This document shows, one piece after another, positions 8,063-17,379 of a stretch of 64,000 nt of DNA. The DNA lies in the NCBI RefSeq assembly GCF_008365385.1, contig NZ_QOVF01000001.1:868001-932000 (forward strand), given 5' to 3'. The stretch comes from Halopseudomonas laoshanensis. GTDB taxonomy: Bacteria; Pseudomonadota; Gammaproteobacteria; Pseudomonadales; Pseudomonadaceae. Positions within the stretch are counted from its first letter, which is position 1. Each line of letters opens with the position of its first letter. The position numbers were made by a program, and so were the translations under genes. Under the pieces are notes generated by a model. That model was not told the origin of the DNA. It saw only the letters and a list, made by a program, of their open reading frames with translations, and ran no database searches.

Positions 8063-8626
8063 ATGCCAGAGAAACAATACCTCAGCGCACAAAGTTTGCT
8101 TGAAGATGCCTTTCATCTCGCCGCGCAGGTGCTCAACTCCGGGTTTCGCCCCACGTTCATGATCGCCGTGTGGCGCGGCGGTGTGCCCATGGGTATCGCC
8201 GTTCAGGAATTTCTTGATTATCACGGCGTGCAGACCGACAACATTGCCATTCGCACTTCTTCCTACCACGGAATTGACCAGCAAAGCCGCACGGTACGAG
8301 TGCATGGGCTGAATTACCTGGTTAAACACGTCACTCAGGAAGACCGGCTGCTGATCGTTGATGATGTATTCGATACCGGCAGGTCGGTTGCTGCGATTAT
8401 CGAGGAACTGCGTCAGAAGGCGCGGCTCAATACTCCGAATGACATCCGCGTCGCCGTGCCGTACTACAAGCCAAGCCGCAACGAGGTGGGCTGGGAACCC
8501 GATTACTATCAGCACAATACCGATGCCTGGCTAAAGTATCCGCATTCGCTGGAGGGGTTGTCGCATGAAGAGATCAGGGCCAACCGACCAGAGCTATATG
8601 CCATTCTGGCGCCGCATTTGAAGTGA
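8063..8626 (+). CDS. Phosphoribosyltransferase-domain protein, paralogue B
   Basis: A 187-residue PRTase homologous along its length to the divergent neighbour: SLLEDAFHLA, SGFRPTFMIAVWRGGVPMG, and PRPP motif RLLIVDDVFDTGRS (about 95-108), where the second acidic residue is intact as in classical hypoxanthine/xanthine PRTases. The start at ATG 8063 aligns with the paralogue; an in-frame ATG at 8012 would add 17 residues and neither has a clear ribosome site. Head-to-head placement suggests an inverted duplication sharing one control region. Substrate unknown. Confidence 0.8.
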   Translation: MPEKQYLSAQSLLEDAFHLAAQVLNSGFRPTFMIAVWRGGVPMGIAVQEFLDYHGVQTDNIAIRTSSYHGIDQQSRTVRVHGLNYLVKHVTQEDRLLIVDDVFDTGRSVAAIIEELRQKARLNTPNDIRVAVPYYKPSRNEVGWEPDYYQHNTDAWLKYPHSLEGLSHEEIRANRPELYAILAPHLK

Positions 8627-8705
8627 GATAGACACAGGTCAGCGGAACTCGGCCCGCTTTTTACCTATCACAACAGAACATGCATCTGTATTGGCTGGAG
8701 TTCTC

Positions 8706-8867
8706 ATGACCAACGACCATCAACATCCCGGTGAAAATAATCCGCCTCACAAGCCGCGTCCCAGTGATGAGCCGCCTCATGATCAGTGGGAAGGCCCGCT
8801 GGAGGGCGAAGAGCTGAATGAGATAGATCCCGGCAAAATACGCGAGCAACTCGATAAGAAGGACTAA
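8706..8867 (+). CDS. Small hydrophilic protein, 53 aa
   Basis: ATG at 8706 is preceded by GGAG with 6 nt spacing. The 53-residue product is rich in His, Pro, Asp and Glu (starts MTNDHQHPGENNPPHKPRPS, ends KIREQLDKKD), has no signal peptide or membrane segment, and shows no domain I recognise. Codon use matches neighbouring genes, so it is probably real. It follows paralogue B by 79 bp. Confidence 0.5.
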   Translation: MTNDHQHPGENNPPHKPRPSDEPPHDQWEGPLEGEELNEIDPGKIREQLDKKD

Positions 8868-8920
8868 AGAAACCGCTGAGGTTCTTTCGGCCGCGGAGTT
8901 CGTGCTGGGCGAGTAGCCCC

Positions 8921-8970
8921 AGCCAGGTCGCCAGACGGGTAGCCCCACGTGGGCAGCTCCGCGACTGGCT
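8921..8970. repeat. REP-like imperfect hairpin between convergent genes
   Basis: AGCCAGGTCGC (8921-8931) pairs with GCGACTGGCT (8961-8970) with one bulge, and an inner GCCC-CACGT-GGGC closes the top. GC-rich, no T-run, located between the convergent small gene and the DUF1329 gene. It resembles a repetitive extragenic palindrome; no second copy was found in this window by eye. Confidence 0.35.
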
Positions 8971-8993
8971 GGCCAGGGCGCGGAGCGATTGGG

Positions 8994-10343
8994 TCAGTTT
9001 CCTTCCCGGCGCAACGCCTGGGGCGAAAAATCCCGGGGGCTCAATTGAGCCTCGAAGTTGTACATCGGCTCGTTGTTATCCAGGCCGTCGACGAAATAGT
9101 TGCCGGTCTTCAAGTGGTACAGGGTTTCCAGTGTACTGCCGAACATGGGCACATCGTAATAGTTGATCGGATGGCTTTCCTGTAATCCGATCAACTCACC
9201 ATTCTTGTCCCGCAAGTCCACCGCGAGGATTTGCCAACTGTCCTCATCGATATAGAAACGGCGCACCACGTAGGGATGGGTGTAGCCGTAGCGCAAATTC
9301 GCGTCAACGACCCAAACCCGATGCAGCTCGTAGCGCAACAGCTCTGGGTTCAAGGTCTTGGCCTGGACGATCTGGTCGTAGGGAATGCCCTTTTGGTGAA
9401 CGGCATAACTGTTGTAAGGCACCAGCATTTCGCGCTTTCCCGCCAACGTCCATTCATAGCGATCCGGCGCGCCATTGTAGGAGTCCACCACGTCGGCAGT
9501 GGCCAGGCCGCTGGTATCGGGTTGCAAGGAGTCATAAGCCAGCGAGGGCAGGCGGCGAACCCGGCGGTTATCCGGGCTGTAACGCCAGGCCTTGCGCGTA
9601 CTGAAGATCTGGTCTAACGGATCCTCGACGACCAACGAAGTGCCAGCCAAGCGAGCTGGCGCGGTGACAGTGTATTTGTAGTGCAGTAGCGTATTGTCGA
9701 GCTTGTCCGGCGTCATGCCCTCGCGACCGTAGACATAGTAGATTTGCCGGTCGCGCTTGATCAGGTTGGCATTGCCGTTAAGAACCACTGCCTGATTGTT
9801 GATGAAATGGTTCTGGTCGCCGCGGTAATGCAGGATGTGGTTCCAGATCACCTCGGTACCATTTTGCGGGATGGGAAAGGGGATGCCGGCAGCGGCGCCA
9901 GTGATGCCGTTGCCATTTTCGACCAGCTCAGCATTCAAGGCGTTTTGCCGGGTTGCTTCATAGACCCGCTCCGGTGCCGCGGCACTGCGGCGTGTGGGAA
10001 AGACCCGCAGGTAGTACTCAGGGTAGCGCTCAAGCAAGTCACGCAGCCCCTCGGGTAGCAGGCTGGCGTTCTGTTCGGTGTGCTCGTGAGAGATTTGGTA
10101 GAGCACGGCGTCGTCGGCATAAGGGTCAGGGTGGTGCATGCCTGAGCGGTAATGGGGGGGGGCACTGGCTCCACCCGTCCAGGCCGGAATGGTGCCTTCT
10201 GCGTTACCGGCGCGTTCCGCCCCCAATGGCGTGAGTTCATTGCCCAGCTGGGCCGCCTGCGTACTGTCAACTTTGCCGTGAGCCTGGGTGACGCTCAAAG
10301 CTGCCGCAACGGCCAGCACTCTCAATCCCCACTTCCTGTCCAT
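8994..10343 (-). CDS. DUF1329 family outer-membrane-associated protein
   Basis: A 449-residue exported protein with a Sec signal (cleavage near residue 23, TQAHG). The body shows the DUF1329 pattern: GTIPAWTGG near the N-terminus, DQIFSTRKAWRYSPDNRRVRR in the middle, then RYELHRVWVVDANLR and RFYIDEDSWQILAVD. The fold is LolA/LolB-like, suggesting binding of a lipophilic ligand. DUF1329 genes usually sit with a DUF1302 gene and an RND-type exporter; neither is adjacent here. Function unproven. Confidence 0.85.
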   Translation of the reverse strand: MDRKWGLRVLAVAAALSVTQAHGKVDSTQAAQLGNELTPLGAERAGNAEGTIPAWTGGASAPPHYRSGMHHPDPYADDAVLYQISHEHTEQNASLLPEGLRDLLERYPEYYLRVFPTRRSAAAPERVYEATRQNALNAELVENGNGITGAAAGIPFPIPQNGTEVIWNHILHYRGDQNHFINNQAVVLNGNANLIKRDRQIYYVYGREGMTPDKLDNTLLHYKYTVTAPARLAGTSLVVEDPLDQIFSTRKAWRYSPDNRRVRRLPSLAYDSLQPDTSGLATADVVDSYNGAPDRYEWTLAGKREMLVPYNSYAVHQKGIPYDQIVQAKTLNPELLRYELHRVWVVDANLRYGYTHPYVVRRFYIDEDSWQILAVDLRDKNGELIGLQESHPINYYDVPMFGSTLETLYHLKTGNYFVDGLDNNEPMYNFEAQLSPRDFSPQALRREGN

Positions 10344-10430
10344 CGTCTTGCTCCCTGATGACTCACTACGGACACCGATGCGGTCCGTATTTATTTATCG
10401 GCTATACGGATCGAAATGCCGCTCAGACGC

Positions 10431-10464
10431 AAAAAAACCGCGCGGATTGTAGCGCGATTTTTCG
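10431..10464 (-). terminator. Intrinsic terminator of rhlE
   Basis: Read on the minus strand: AAAAATCGCGC, loop TACAATCC, GCGCGG then seven T. It lies about 90 bp downstream of the helicase stop. Confidence 0.65.
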
Positions 10465-10550
10465 CTGCTGTAAGGCGCCAGGAGGCTGGTAAGACGCGAA
10501 GCTGAGACCTGCTGCACATTTTGCTTCGGGCGCTGCGCCCCAACCGGACG

Positions 10551-11801
10551 CTATTTCTCTTCGAACCAGTCGCCCAGGTGGATACGTCCTTTAGCGCTTT
10601 TGTTCTTTTTCAACTTTTTCGGTTTCTTGATCAACTGGCCGCCGAGTCCGGTAACGGGGACTTTGTGCTCGGGTTCGAAACCCGGCTCGGACTCGCGTGG
10701 CAGCAAGGTTTGCAGCAGCGTTTCTATGGCGGCGAGCTGCCGGACTTCATCCGCGCTGACTAGCGATATAGCTTCCCCATCAGCGCCAGCTCGACCAGTC
10801 CGGCCAATGCGGTGGATGTAATCTTCGGCGACTATGGGCAGGTCCAGATTGACCACTACCGGCAGCGCTTCGATATCCAAGCCACGAGCGGCCACGTCGG
10901 TAGCCACCAACACCTGCACCTCGCCAGCCTTGAATCGGGCGAGGGCGCGCAAGCGGCTGGGCTGTGGCCGGTCGCCATGGATGGCGTCCGCCTGTATGCC
11001 TTGAGCCTGCAGCGCCTCCGCTAGCTGATCGACGGCAACACGGGTTTTCGCAAAGACCAACACTTGGCCCCAGCTGCGCTGAGCGAGCAAGTGGAGAAAA
11101 AGCTCGCTTTTGCGCTTCTTGTCCACCGGAATGACGTGCTGGGTAACGGTACGCGCGGCGGAGTTACGCGGGCTGATATCGATCTGCAGGGGATCGTGCA
11201 GCAGCTCATCCGCCAGGCTGCGGATGGTCGCGGAAAAGGTCGCGGAGAACAGTAGCGTCTGACGCCGTTTCGGCAGCGTCATGAAAAGCTGTTGCAACTC
11301 GTCGGCAAAGCCCAGATCGAGCATACGGTCGGCCTCATCCAGGACCAGTACCTGCAACTGACTGAACTTCACCGCGTTCTGACGATACAGGTCGAGTAGC
11401 CGGCCCGGCGTGGCGATGAGCACATCCGTCCCTTTGCGTAATGCCATCATCTGCGGATTAATCGCCACACCGCCGTATACCGCGTAGCTGCGCAATGGCA
11501 GTAGTTCGCCGTAGGCCGTGAAGCTGTGCAATAGCTGCTCGGCCAACTCCCTGGTCGGCACCAGGACCAGGGCACGCACGCAGTTGCTGGCGGTCTTGGC
11601 GCCTTCCTGGGAGAGCCGTTGTAACAGTGGCAAGGCGAAACCGGCCGTTTTACCCGTGCCGGTTTGGGCGGCAGCCAGCAGATCGCCCCCTTGGAGAACG
11701 GCGGGTATGGCTTGTAGCTGGATGGGCGTCGGGGTCTCGTAGCCAAGTGTTATCAGAGTGCGTACGAGCGGCTCAATCAAGCCGAGGGAGGCGAAGGTCA
11801 T
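10551..11801 (-). CDS. rhlE: DEAD-box ATP-dependent RNA helicase, RhlE type
   Basis: A 416-residue DEAD-box helicase that unwinds RNA duplexes using ATP, acting in ribosome assembly and mRNA turnover. Motifs in order: Q motif (TPTPIQLQAIP, about 24-33), I (AQTGTGKT, 45-52), Ia (PTRELAEQ), Ib (TPGR), II (DEAD, 155-158), III (SAT, 186-188), then in the second RecA domain the VATDVAARGLDI and HRIGRTGRAG motifs. The C-terminal tail is short and basic (KKPKKLKKNKSAKGR), an RNA-binding extension. The RhlE group is inferred from motif spelling and size. Confidence 0.85.
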   Translation of the reverse strand: MTFASLGLIEPLVRTLITLGYETPTPIQLQAIPAVLQGGDLLAAAQTGTGKTAGFALPLLQRLSQEGAKTASNCVRALVLVPTRELAEQLLHSFTAYGELLPLRSYAVYGGVAINPQMMALRKGTDVLIATPGRLLDLYRQNAVKFSQLQVLVLDEADRMLDLGFADELQQLFMTLPKRRQTLLFSATFSATIRSLADELLHDPLQIDISPRNSAARTVTQHVIPVDKKRKSELFLHLLAQRSWGQVLVFAKTRVAVDQLAEALQAQGIQADAIHGDRPQPSRLRALARFKAGEVQVLVATDVAARGLDIEALPVVVNLDLPIVAEDYIHRIGRTGRAGADGEAISLVSADEVRQLAAIETLLQTLLPRESEPGFEPEHKVPVTGLGGQLIKKPKKLKKNKSAKGRIHLGDWFEEK

Positions 11802-12002
11802 TGTTTGCGGAACCGGTATAGAGAGTCAGAGCAACAGTTTACCCTCTCAAGGTTGTTGCTGCGGCGCGCTTTTGTAGCCCTGCGGCTGTCGCTGCAAGAA
11901 AAACGGCCGCAATGCTGTTAGGGTGGGCTCTGCACAATGCTCTGAACTCACGTTCGGGCAGATGGTCTGACTTGAAACCCTTTCAGCATGGACGAGTACA
12001 AA

Positions 12003-12611
12003 ATGCATACGCAGCATTTGCGATTACCTTGGCACCTGGCAGCTCTTCTCGTGATTACCACGTTTCTGGCCGGTTGCGGCATCAACAATATTCCAACCTA
12101 CGATGAACAGGTCAAGTCCGCCTGGTCGCAGGTCGAGAACCAGTATCAGCGCCGTGCGGATCTGATTCCAAATCTGGTGGAAACGGTAAAAGGTTTCGCC
12201 CGCCAGGAGCAGGAAACCTTGACCGCGGTTGTCGAAGCCCGCGCCCGTGCAACGTCTATCCAGATCAGCGCGGATGACTTGAATGATCCGGCGAAGATGC
12301 GCGCCTTCGAACAGGCCCAAGGTCAACTGACAGGGGCATTGAGTCGCTTGATGGCGGTCTCCGAGCGCTATCCGGAACTGAAGTCGAATCAGAACTTCCT
12401 GGCGCTGCAGTCGCAACTTGAAGGCACCGAGAATCGTATTGCGGTTGCTCGCCGGGATTACATTGCTGCCGTCGAGCAGTACAACACCGAGATACGCACC
12501 TTCCCAGGGCGTCTTTGGCATAGCGTGATGTACAGCGATATGCCTATCCGGGAAAACTTTGAAGCGACAACCGATAACGCTGAACAAGCGCCTGCTGTGG
12601 AGTTCGAATGA
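12003..12611 (+). CDS. lemA: LemA family lipoprotein
   Basis: A 202-residue LemA protein with an N-terminal signal ending in lipobox LAGC. LemA motifs are clear: YDEQVKSAWSQVENQYQRRADLIPNLVETVKGFA, then EVVEARARA-like helix and NQNFLALQSQLEGTENRIAVARRDY, forming a long helical hairpin, ending with NTEIRTFPG. The molecular role of LemA is not known; it pairs with TPM-domain proteins. The ATG at 12003 is used; one at 11988 would add five residues. First gene of a three-gene operon, overlapping the next start by 4 bp. Confidence 0.9.
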   Translation: MHTQHLRLPWHLAALLVITTFLAGCGINNIPTYDEQVKSAWSQVENQYQRRADLIPNLVETVKGFARQEQETLTAVVEARARATSIQISADDLNDPAKMRAFEQAQGQLTGALSRLMAVSERYPELKSNQNFLALQSQLEGTENRIAVARRDYIAAVEQYNTEIRTFPGRLWHSVMYSDMPIRENFEATTDNAEQAPAVEFE

Positions 12612-13387
12612 GCTATGCATCACCCTTGTCAGTTATAAGGTCGGGCATGAAAACCGCGCTGATCGCGGGTCTGGTGCTGATGGCGAGCACAGTTACGGCG
12701 CAGGAATTAACCGTTCCTGAGCTGACCGGCCGAGTCGTTGACCAGGCCGAGATGCTCGAATCTGCTACCGAGTCGCAACTGACCTCGATGTTGGCCAGCC
12801 ACGAGCAGGCTACCGGCGAGCAGGTTGTTGTGGTCACGGTTCCGGACCTGCAGGGGCGCAGTATCGAAGAGTTTGGTCTGGAGCTCGGGCGTACCTGGGG
12901 CATAGGTCAGGCCGAAGAAGATACCGGTGCCTTGCTGATTATTGCCCGCGATGATCGGCTTCTGCGTATCGAGGTTGGCTATGGCCTGGAAGGCCGTCTG
13001 ACAGATGCCCAGTCTTCGCTGATCATCAACAGCATTATTACCCCGGCTTTTCGTCAGAATGAATTCGAGCGCGGTATCGTTGAAGGTACGACGGCGATGA
13101 TTCAGGTGCTCGGGGGTGATCCACTTCGCGCTCCGGATGCGCAGCCCGCAGGCAAAGGTGACAAGCCGCCGGTCGGGATATTTATTCTGCTGTTCTTTAT
13201 CGTCATGGGCCTGATTGGCGGCGGTGGCCGTGGTGGGCGTGGTAAACGCGGCCGCCTAGGCACAGCCATGCTCGCAGGTGCTTTGCTCGGTGGTATGGGC
13301 GGCCGTGGTGGCGGTATGGGCGGTGGCGGCGGTTTCGGTGGTGGTGGTGGCGGCTTTGGAGGCGGTGGCGCCTCGGGTGGCTGGTAA
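12608..13387 (+). CDS. TPM-domain protein with glycine-rich tail (YgcG family)
   Basis: A 259-residue exported protein. Signal peptide with cleavage after STVTA; then the TPM domain (GRVVDQAEML ... QATGEQVVVVTVPDLQGRSIEEFGLELGRTWGIG ... LLIIARDDRLLRIEVGYGLEG), a transmembrane helix (IFILLFFIVMGLIG, about 182-198), and a tail of about 50 residues that is mostly Gly with Phe and Arg. This is the YgcG layout. ATG 12608 overlaps the lemA stop and has GGAG 5 nt upstream; ATG 12647 with AAGG is a fair alternative that still leaves a signal peptide. Confidence 0.88.
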   Translation: MSYASPLSVIRSGMKTALIAGLVLMASTVTAQELTVPELTGRVVDQAEMLESATESQLTSMLASHEQATGEQVVVVTVPDLQGRSIEEFGLELGRTWGIGQAEEDTGALLIIARDDRLLRIEVGYGLEGRLTDAQSSLIINSIITPAFRQNEFERGIVEGTTAMIQVLGGDPLRAPDAQPAGKGDKPPVGIFILLFFIVMGLIGGGGRGGRGKRGRLGTAMLAGALLGGMGGRGGGMGGGGGFGGGGGGFGGGGASGGW

Positions 13388-13406
13388 TGTCCAGGATGGA
13401 AAAGCA

Positions 13407-14024
13407 ATGACACTTCTTACGCAAAATGAGCAGCAGCAAGTAGCTGATGCGATCGACCGAATTGAACTGACAACCGATGCCGAGGTGGTCACGGTATTGG
13501 CCGCGCAGGCTGATGACTATCATTACATCCCGCTGCTGTGGGCCAGCTTGATTGCCCTGGTCTTGCCGGGAGCGGTACTGCTGCTGACCGACTGGCTGGG
13601 GCCGTGGCAATTGCTGCTGGTGCAGTGGCTGAGCTTTATCGTGCTGGCGCTGGTGTTCCGGCTACCGGGAATCATGACCCGGTTGATACCGGCACCGGTT
13701 CGATTCTGGCGCGCGGGTAATCTTGCGCGTCGGCAGTTCGTCGAGCAGGGTTTGCATCACACCGAAGGCGATACCGGCATGCTGATATTCGTGTCAGAGG
13801 CCGAGCGCTATGTGGAAATACTGGTCGACCGCGGCATTTCTGCGCGGATTGATGATGCGGTGTGGGAGTCGATCATCGAGCGCTTTACTGCGCAGGTGCG
13901 CGAAGGCGAAGTGCTCCAGGGCTTTCTAACCTGTATTCAGGCTTGTGGTGAGCAATTGCAGCAGCACGTACCCGCTACCCACGAGCGCAACGAGCTGCCG
14001 AACCGCCTGGTGATGCTCTCCTGA
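13407..14024 (+). CDS. Second TPM-domain membrane protein
   Basis: A 205-residue inner-membrane protein. A truncated TPM-like N-terminus (VADAIDRIELTTDAEVVTVLA) is followed by two hydrophobic segments (about 43-60 and 67-86) and then the rest of the TPM fold (FVEQGLHHTEGDTGMLIFVSEAERYVEILVDRGI). It is the usual third partner of LemA/TPM operons. ATG 13407 is 20 nt after the previous stop, with CAGGA upstream. Role unknown, probably cell-envelope related. Confidence 0.82.
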   Translation: MTLLTQNEQQQVADAIDRIELTTDAEVVTVLAAQADDYHYIPLLWASLIALVLPGAVLLLTDWLGPWQLLLVQWLSFIVLALVFRLPGIMTRLIPAPVRFWRAGNLARRQFVEQGLHHTEGDTGMLIFVSEAERYVEILVDRGISARIDDAVWESIIERFTAQVREGEVLQGFLTCIQACGEQLQQHVPATHERNELPNRLVMLS

Positions 14025-14043
14025 TCCATTCTCCCTCCTGTTA

Positions 14044-14077
14044 AACCAGCTAACCCCATGGCGGTTGGCTGGTTTCA
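14044..14077 (+). terminator. Terminator of the lemA-TPM operon
   Basis: AACCAGCTAACC pairs with GGTTGGCTGGTT (one bulge each side) around loop CCATGGC, followed by TC. Strong stem, weak T-run. Confidence 0.55.
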
Positions 14078-14289
14078 CTCCCCAGTGTTATTCGATTTGC
14101 CCAGCACCCGCGGGAATCCCTTCGCTTATTGTTGTCTTTCCTCGCACGATTAGTTGCGCCAGATGCAATCGTCACTAAAGACGGCGGCTTTTCGGCCGAT
14201 ATTCAGGATAGATGCGCCAGGACACCAGTGTTGCTGTCACGGGCTTTCTGCAAAGCGCATATCCGCTGGGTGATATTGGAGTAACTTCT

Positions 14290-15936
14290 ATGTTTGGTTT
14301 TTTCCGCAACATGGGCTTCCGTTGGAAGCTGACATTGCCTCTGGGCGTGCTGGCGGTTCTGTTTCTTGCCCTAGGTATTGTGTCCTACACCGCAGTGATG
14401 GATCTGACGGGCCGGCTCAATCGTTTTTCCACGGAGCTGTTGCCGCAGGCCACTACCTTGCTTGAGGCAGACCGTGACCTGTACCAGGCACTGGTGGCGG
14501 AACGGGCATTCGTCACGGGCCTTGATCCTGAACAGTTTGCCGATATGACTGCCGCGCATAGCGAGAATATGCAGCAGGCGATTGATCGGGTGAATGCGTT
14601 CGCAGCTAGTAGCCAGTCGAGTGAAGGCAAGGCTATGGCGCAGCGCTTCAGTGACGCTTTTGCGGCATGGAAACGCTCGACCGAGGAGGTGGTAAAACTG
14701 GCAAAAAGTGATTACGAAGCCGATATGCTGCGCGCTGAAACACTGAGTTTTGGAGAGTCCGACCAACTATTCGGTCGTGCGCGAGACCTGATTGACCAGA
14801 TGACTCAGCAGATTGATGCGCAGGCTGCTCTGGAAGTTTCCGAAGCACAGGCAGCATCGGCCAAGGACTCTGCCATCGTCACCACCATGACGTTGATCGG
14901 GCTGGCCGTTTGCGCGCTGATGATTTTGCTGTTCCCCGGGCTTATTCTGCGCCCGATTCAGGATATTTTGCGGCGCATTGGCGATATAGCCGATGGTGAA
15001 GGTGATCTGACCAAGCGGGTGGAGGTCAATTCGACTGATGAAATAGGCCAGTTGGGCACCACTATTAACCAGTTCCTCTCCCAACTGCAGACGTTGATCC
15101 GCGAAGTCGCTGACTCCACTCTGCAAGTGGCAGCGGCGTCCGAGCAGATGAGCACCATTGCTGCGCACCAGGATCGCCTGGTCAATGAACAGTACAGTGC
15201 AATCGATCAGGTCAGTACCGCCGCGACAGAGATGACCGCAGCCATTCATGAGGTCGCGGATAACGCGCATAGCACCGCAGAGGCTGCCAGCCAGGCAGAT
15301 AAGCAGGGGCACGCTGCCTCCGAGGTCGTGGGCCAGACCATGAATGCGCTGCGCCGGTTGGCGGCAGACGTTGAAGAGGCTGCCGGGGTGATCAATCGCC
15401 TGGAGCAGGACAGTGACAAGATCGGCGGGGTGCTCAGTGTCATCCAGGCGATTGCCGAACAGACCAACCTGTTGGCGTTAAACGCGGCGATTGAAGCGGC
15501 GCGCGCCGGTGAGCAGGGCAGGGGCTTTGCGGTAGTGGCCGATGAAGTACGGGCGCTGGCCGCCCGCACACAAGCCTCCACGCGGGATATTCAGGAGATG
15601 ATCCAGAGCTTGCAGGCAGGCAGTGGTCAGGCGGTGGCGGTCATGCAGCGCGGTGCGGGGCTGGCCTCGCAAAGCGTGGAACAAGCCGCCGGTGCGGAGC
15701 GCTCGTTGAACGATACCGCCCAATCGGTAGTACGCATCAATGACATGGCCGCGCAGATAGCGTCGGCTTGTGAAGAGCAAAGCCAAACCACTGAAGAGAT
15801 CGCTCGTAATATCAGCGGCATTCGCGATCTGTCCAACCAGGCAGCGCAGAGCTCAGAGGAAAGTCGCCAAGCCAGCGAATCAATGGCCAGGCTGGCGGCG
15901 GGATTACAGCAGCAGGTAGGTCGTTTCAGAACCTGA
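14290..15936 (+). CDS. Methyl-accepting chemotaxis protein (membrane, 4HB sensor)
   Basis: A 548-residue transmembrane chemoreceptor. TM1 at about 14-34, a periplasmic four-helix-bundle sensor of about 160 residues, TM2 ([20 protein letters not shown]) near 200-218, HAMP ([24 protein letters not shown]), then the long signalling coiled coil with tip [20 protein letters not shown]. Ligand unknown. Start at ATG 14290 has GGAG with 8 nt spacing and gives a proper N-terminus; the longer ORF from 14212 has no ribosome site. Monocistronic. Confidence 0.92.
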   Translation: MFGFFRNMGFRWKLTLPLGVLAVLFLALGIVSYTAVMDLTGRLNRFSTELLPQATTLLEADRDLYQALVAERAFVTGLDPEQFADMTAAHSENMQQAIDRVNAFAASSQSSEGKAMAQRFSDAFAAWKRSTEEVVKLAKSDYEADMLRAETLSFGESDQLFGRARDLIDQMTQQIDAQAALEVSEAQAASAKDSAIVTTMTLIGLAVCALMILLFPGLILRPIQDILRRIGDIADGEGDLTKRVEVNSTDEIGQLGTTINQFLSQLQTLIREVADSTLQVAAASEQMSTIAAHQDRLVNEQYSAIDQVSTAATEMTAAIHEVADNAHSTAEAASQADKQGHAASEVVGQTMNALRRLAADVEEAAGVINRLEQDSDKIGGVLSVIQAIAEQTNLLALNAAIEAARAGEQGRGFAVVADEVRALAARTQASTRDIQEMIQSLQAGSGQAVAVMQRGAGLASQSVEQAAGAERSLNDTAQSVVRINDMAAQIASACEEQSQTTEEIARNISGIRDLSNQAAQSSEESRQASESMARLAAGLQQQVGRFRT

Positions 15937-15973
15937 GTATTGCTCGTGGTTCAGTGCTTTATCGGCCGGCAGA

Positions 15974-16005
15974 GCGTGGTCCTGTCTTCAGAGCAGGAGC
16001 CACGC
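15974..16005. terminator. Hairpin between convergent MCP and ectD genes
   Basis: GCGTGGTCCTG and CAGGAGCCACGC pair with one bulge around TCTTCAGAG. No T-run on either side, so a terminator role is tentative. Confidence 0.35.
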
Positions 16006-16040
16006 CTCTATCGCTGCAGCTTCGCTAGCCGACCCCGAAT

Positions 16041-17000
16041 CTAGCCGTGGCCTTGCAGGGGTTCAACGCCCTGGCCAGCCAGTTCCGGGAAGTCATCGTG
16101 AATTTCCAGGGGCTTCACGTTGCGGCGCGCCCCCAGGTATTCAGGCCGTTCGCTCTTCGCGGCGTAAGGTACGCCCAATGGGTTGTCGACACTGTTGTAG
16201 ACGAAGAACAGATTGGAGCGTGGCCAGGGCGACATATTGCCGTTTGACGCATGCAGCACATTGCATTCGAATAACAGCAGAGAGCCCGCAGGCCCTTTGG
16301 GGGACTGAATGCCGCCGCGTTTGCCCAGATCCGCAAGCACGGTTTCGTCCGGCACACCCACTTTCTGCGCCTTGAGCGAGCTCTCCCAATTGGCCTCGGG
16401 CGTTTCACCGACACAGGGCACGAACTGGTGATGCGAGCCAGGAATCAGCATCAGCGGGCCGTTGAACTCGTTGTTGTCTGTCAGCATTAGCGACGCACTG
16501 ACGGCGCGCATGCGTGGCATGCCGTCTTCGGCGTGCCAGGTTTCAAAGTCCGAATGCCAGTCAAATCCGCTGCCTTGAAAGCCGTACTTGTCGTTGATGC
16601 GCGACTGGTGGATGTACACCTCGCTGCCCAACAACTGGCGGACCATGCCCAGGATCCGCGGGTCGCGGGTCAACTTGCTGAACCGTTCCGACAGCTCATG
16701 CATACCGAATACCGAGCGAATGGCGCCGCTGGCCGGGTCGGAGATGACCTGTTCGGATTTGAGCATTTCAGGGTCCTGAGCCATTTCCTTCAGCTCTTCG
16801 AAGAACGGCTGCATGCTTTCCTGGGAAAAGAAGCCCTCAAACCAGAGAAAACCATCGCGCTCGTAGTGGGACAAAGCCACTTCATCCAGCGGGCCATTCC
16901 AGCGATGTTGATTGCGCGAGTGCACTACGGGGTCGCGGCGTCTTACCGGCGCGTGGTGTTCCGGCAGGCGGGTGGGGTATAAATCCAACGATTTCGTCAT
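16041..17000 (-). CDS. ectD: Ectoine hydroxylase (Fe(II)/2-oxoglutarate dioxygenase)
   Basis: A 319-residue EctD that converts ectoine to 5-hydroxyectoine, a compatible solute and stress protectant, using Fe(II), O2 and 2-oxoglutarate in the cytosol. The EctD signature FDWHSDFETWHAEDGMPR is intact at about 146-163; iron ligands H149, D151 and H250 are present, as is the GPLMLIPGSH segment. The ATG at 17000 has GGAGG upstream. No ectA, ectB, ectC or ask is next to it, so it is a solitary copy here: ectoine may be made by genes elsewhere or imported. Confidence 0.92.
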   Translation of the reverse strand: MTKSLDLYPTRLPEHHAPVRRRDPVVHSRNQHRWNGPLDEVALSHYERDGFLWFEGFFSQESMQPFFEELKEMAQDPEMLKSEQVISDPASGAIRSVFGMHELSERFSKLTRDPRILGMVRQLLGSEVYIHQSRINDKYGFQGSGFDWHSDFETWHAEDGMPRMRAVSASLMLTDNNEFNGPLMLIPGSHHQFVPCVGETPEANWESSLKAQKVGVPDETVLADLGKRGGIQSPKGPAGSLLLFECNVLHASNGNMSPWPRSNLFFVYNSVDNPLGVPYAAKSERPEYLGARRNVKPLEIHDDFPELAGQGVEPLQGHG

Positions 17001-17379
17001 GCGAGTAACCTCCAGGGTTATCTGTTATCTGTCTGTAAGAGCACAGTTCAGCGCCCTGGGCAAAGGTCCAATGATCGCGGGTTGTATTCCGTCAGAGCGT
17101 GGCAGCAGAGATTGTTCATACAGGGATGAATCAGGTTGCTCGAAGCGAGCCTTGCTTTAGTACGCGCTACGGATGTTCAAGCTGTCGCGGCAACTGCGCC
17201 GCCAGATTGTGTTGCGGAATGACCTTCGCCGTACCCATGCGACATGGGGGGGCTGAAAAAAGTTTCAAGAGTTTTCTTTATGCTCACCCCCGCGTCGTTT
17301 CTGGGTGTACGCTTGGCCCCTGAATTTTGCCGATGCCAGCATTGGCTTCAAGCACAACATTGTTAACAGGATGGGCATC
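17001..17379. other. Intergenic stretch of 379 bp
   Basis: Divergent control region between ectD and the thioredoxin-fold gene. No ORF with credible coding character. Near the ectD ribosome site the minus strand has a 7-bp tandem ACAGATA-ACAGATA (about 17018-17032). No firm promoter assigned. Confidence 0.5.

Noticed and set aside
13102-13413. Proline-rich ORF on the minus strand
   Set aside because: It is the antisense shadow of the glycine-rich tail of the TPM protein.
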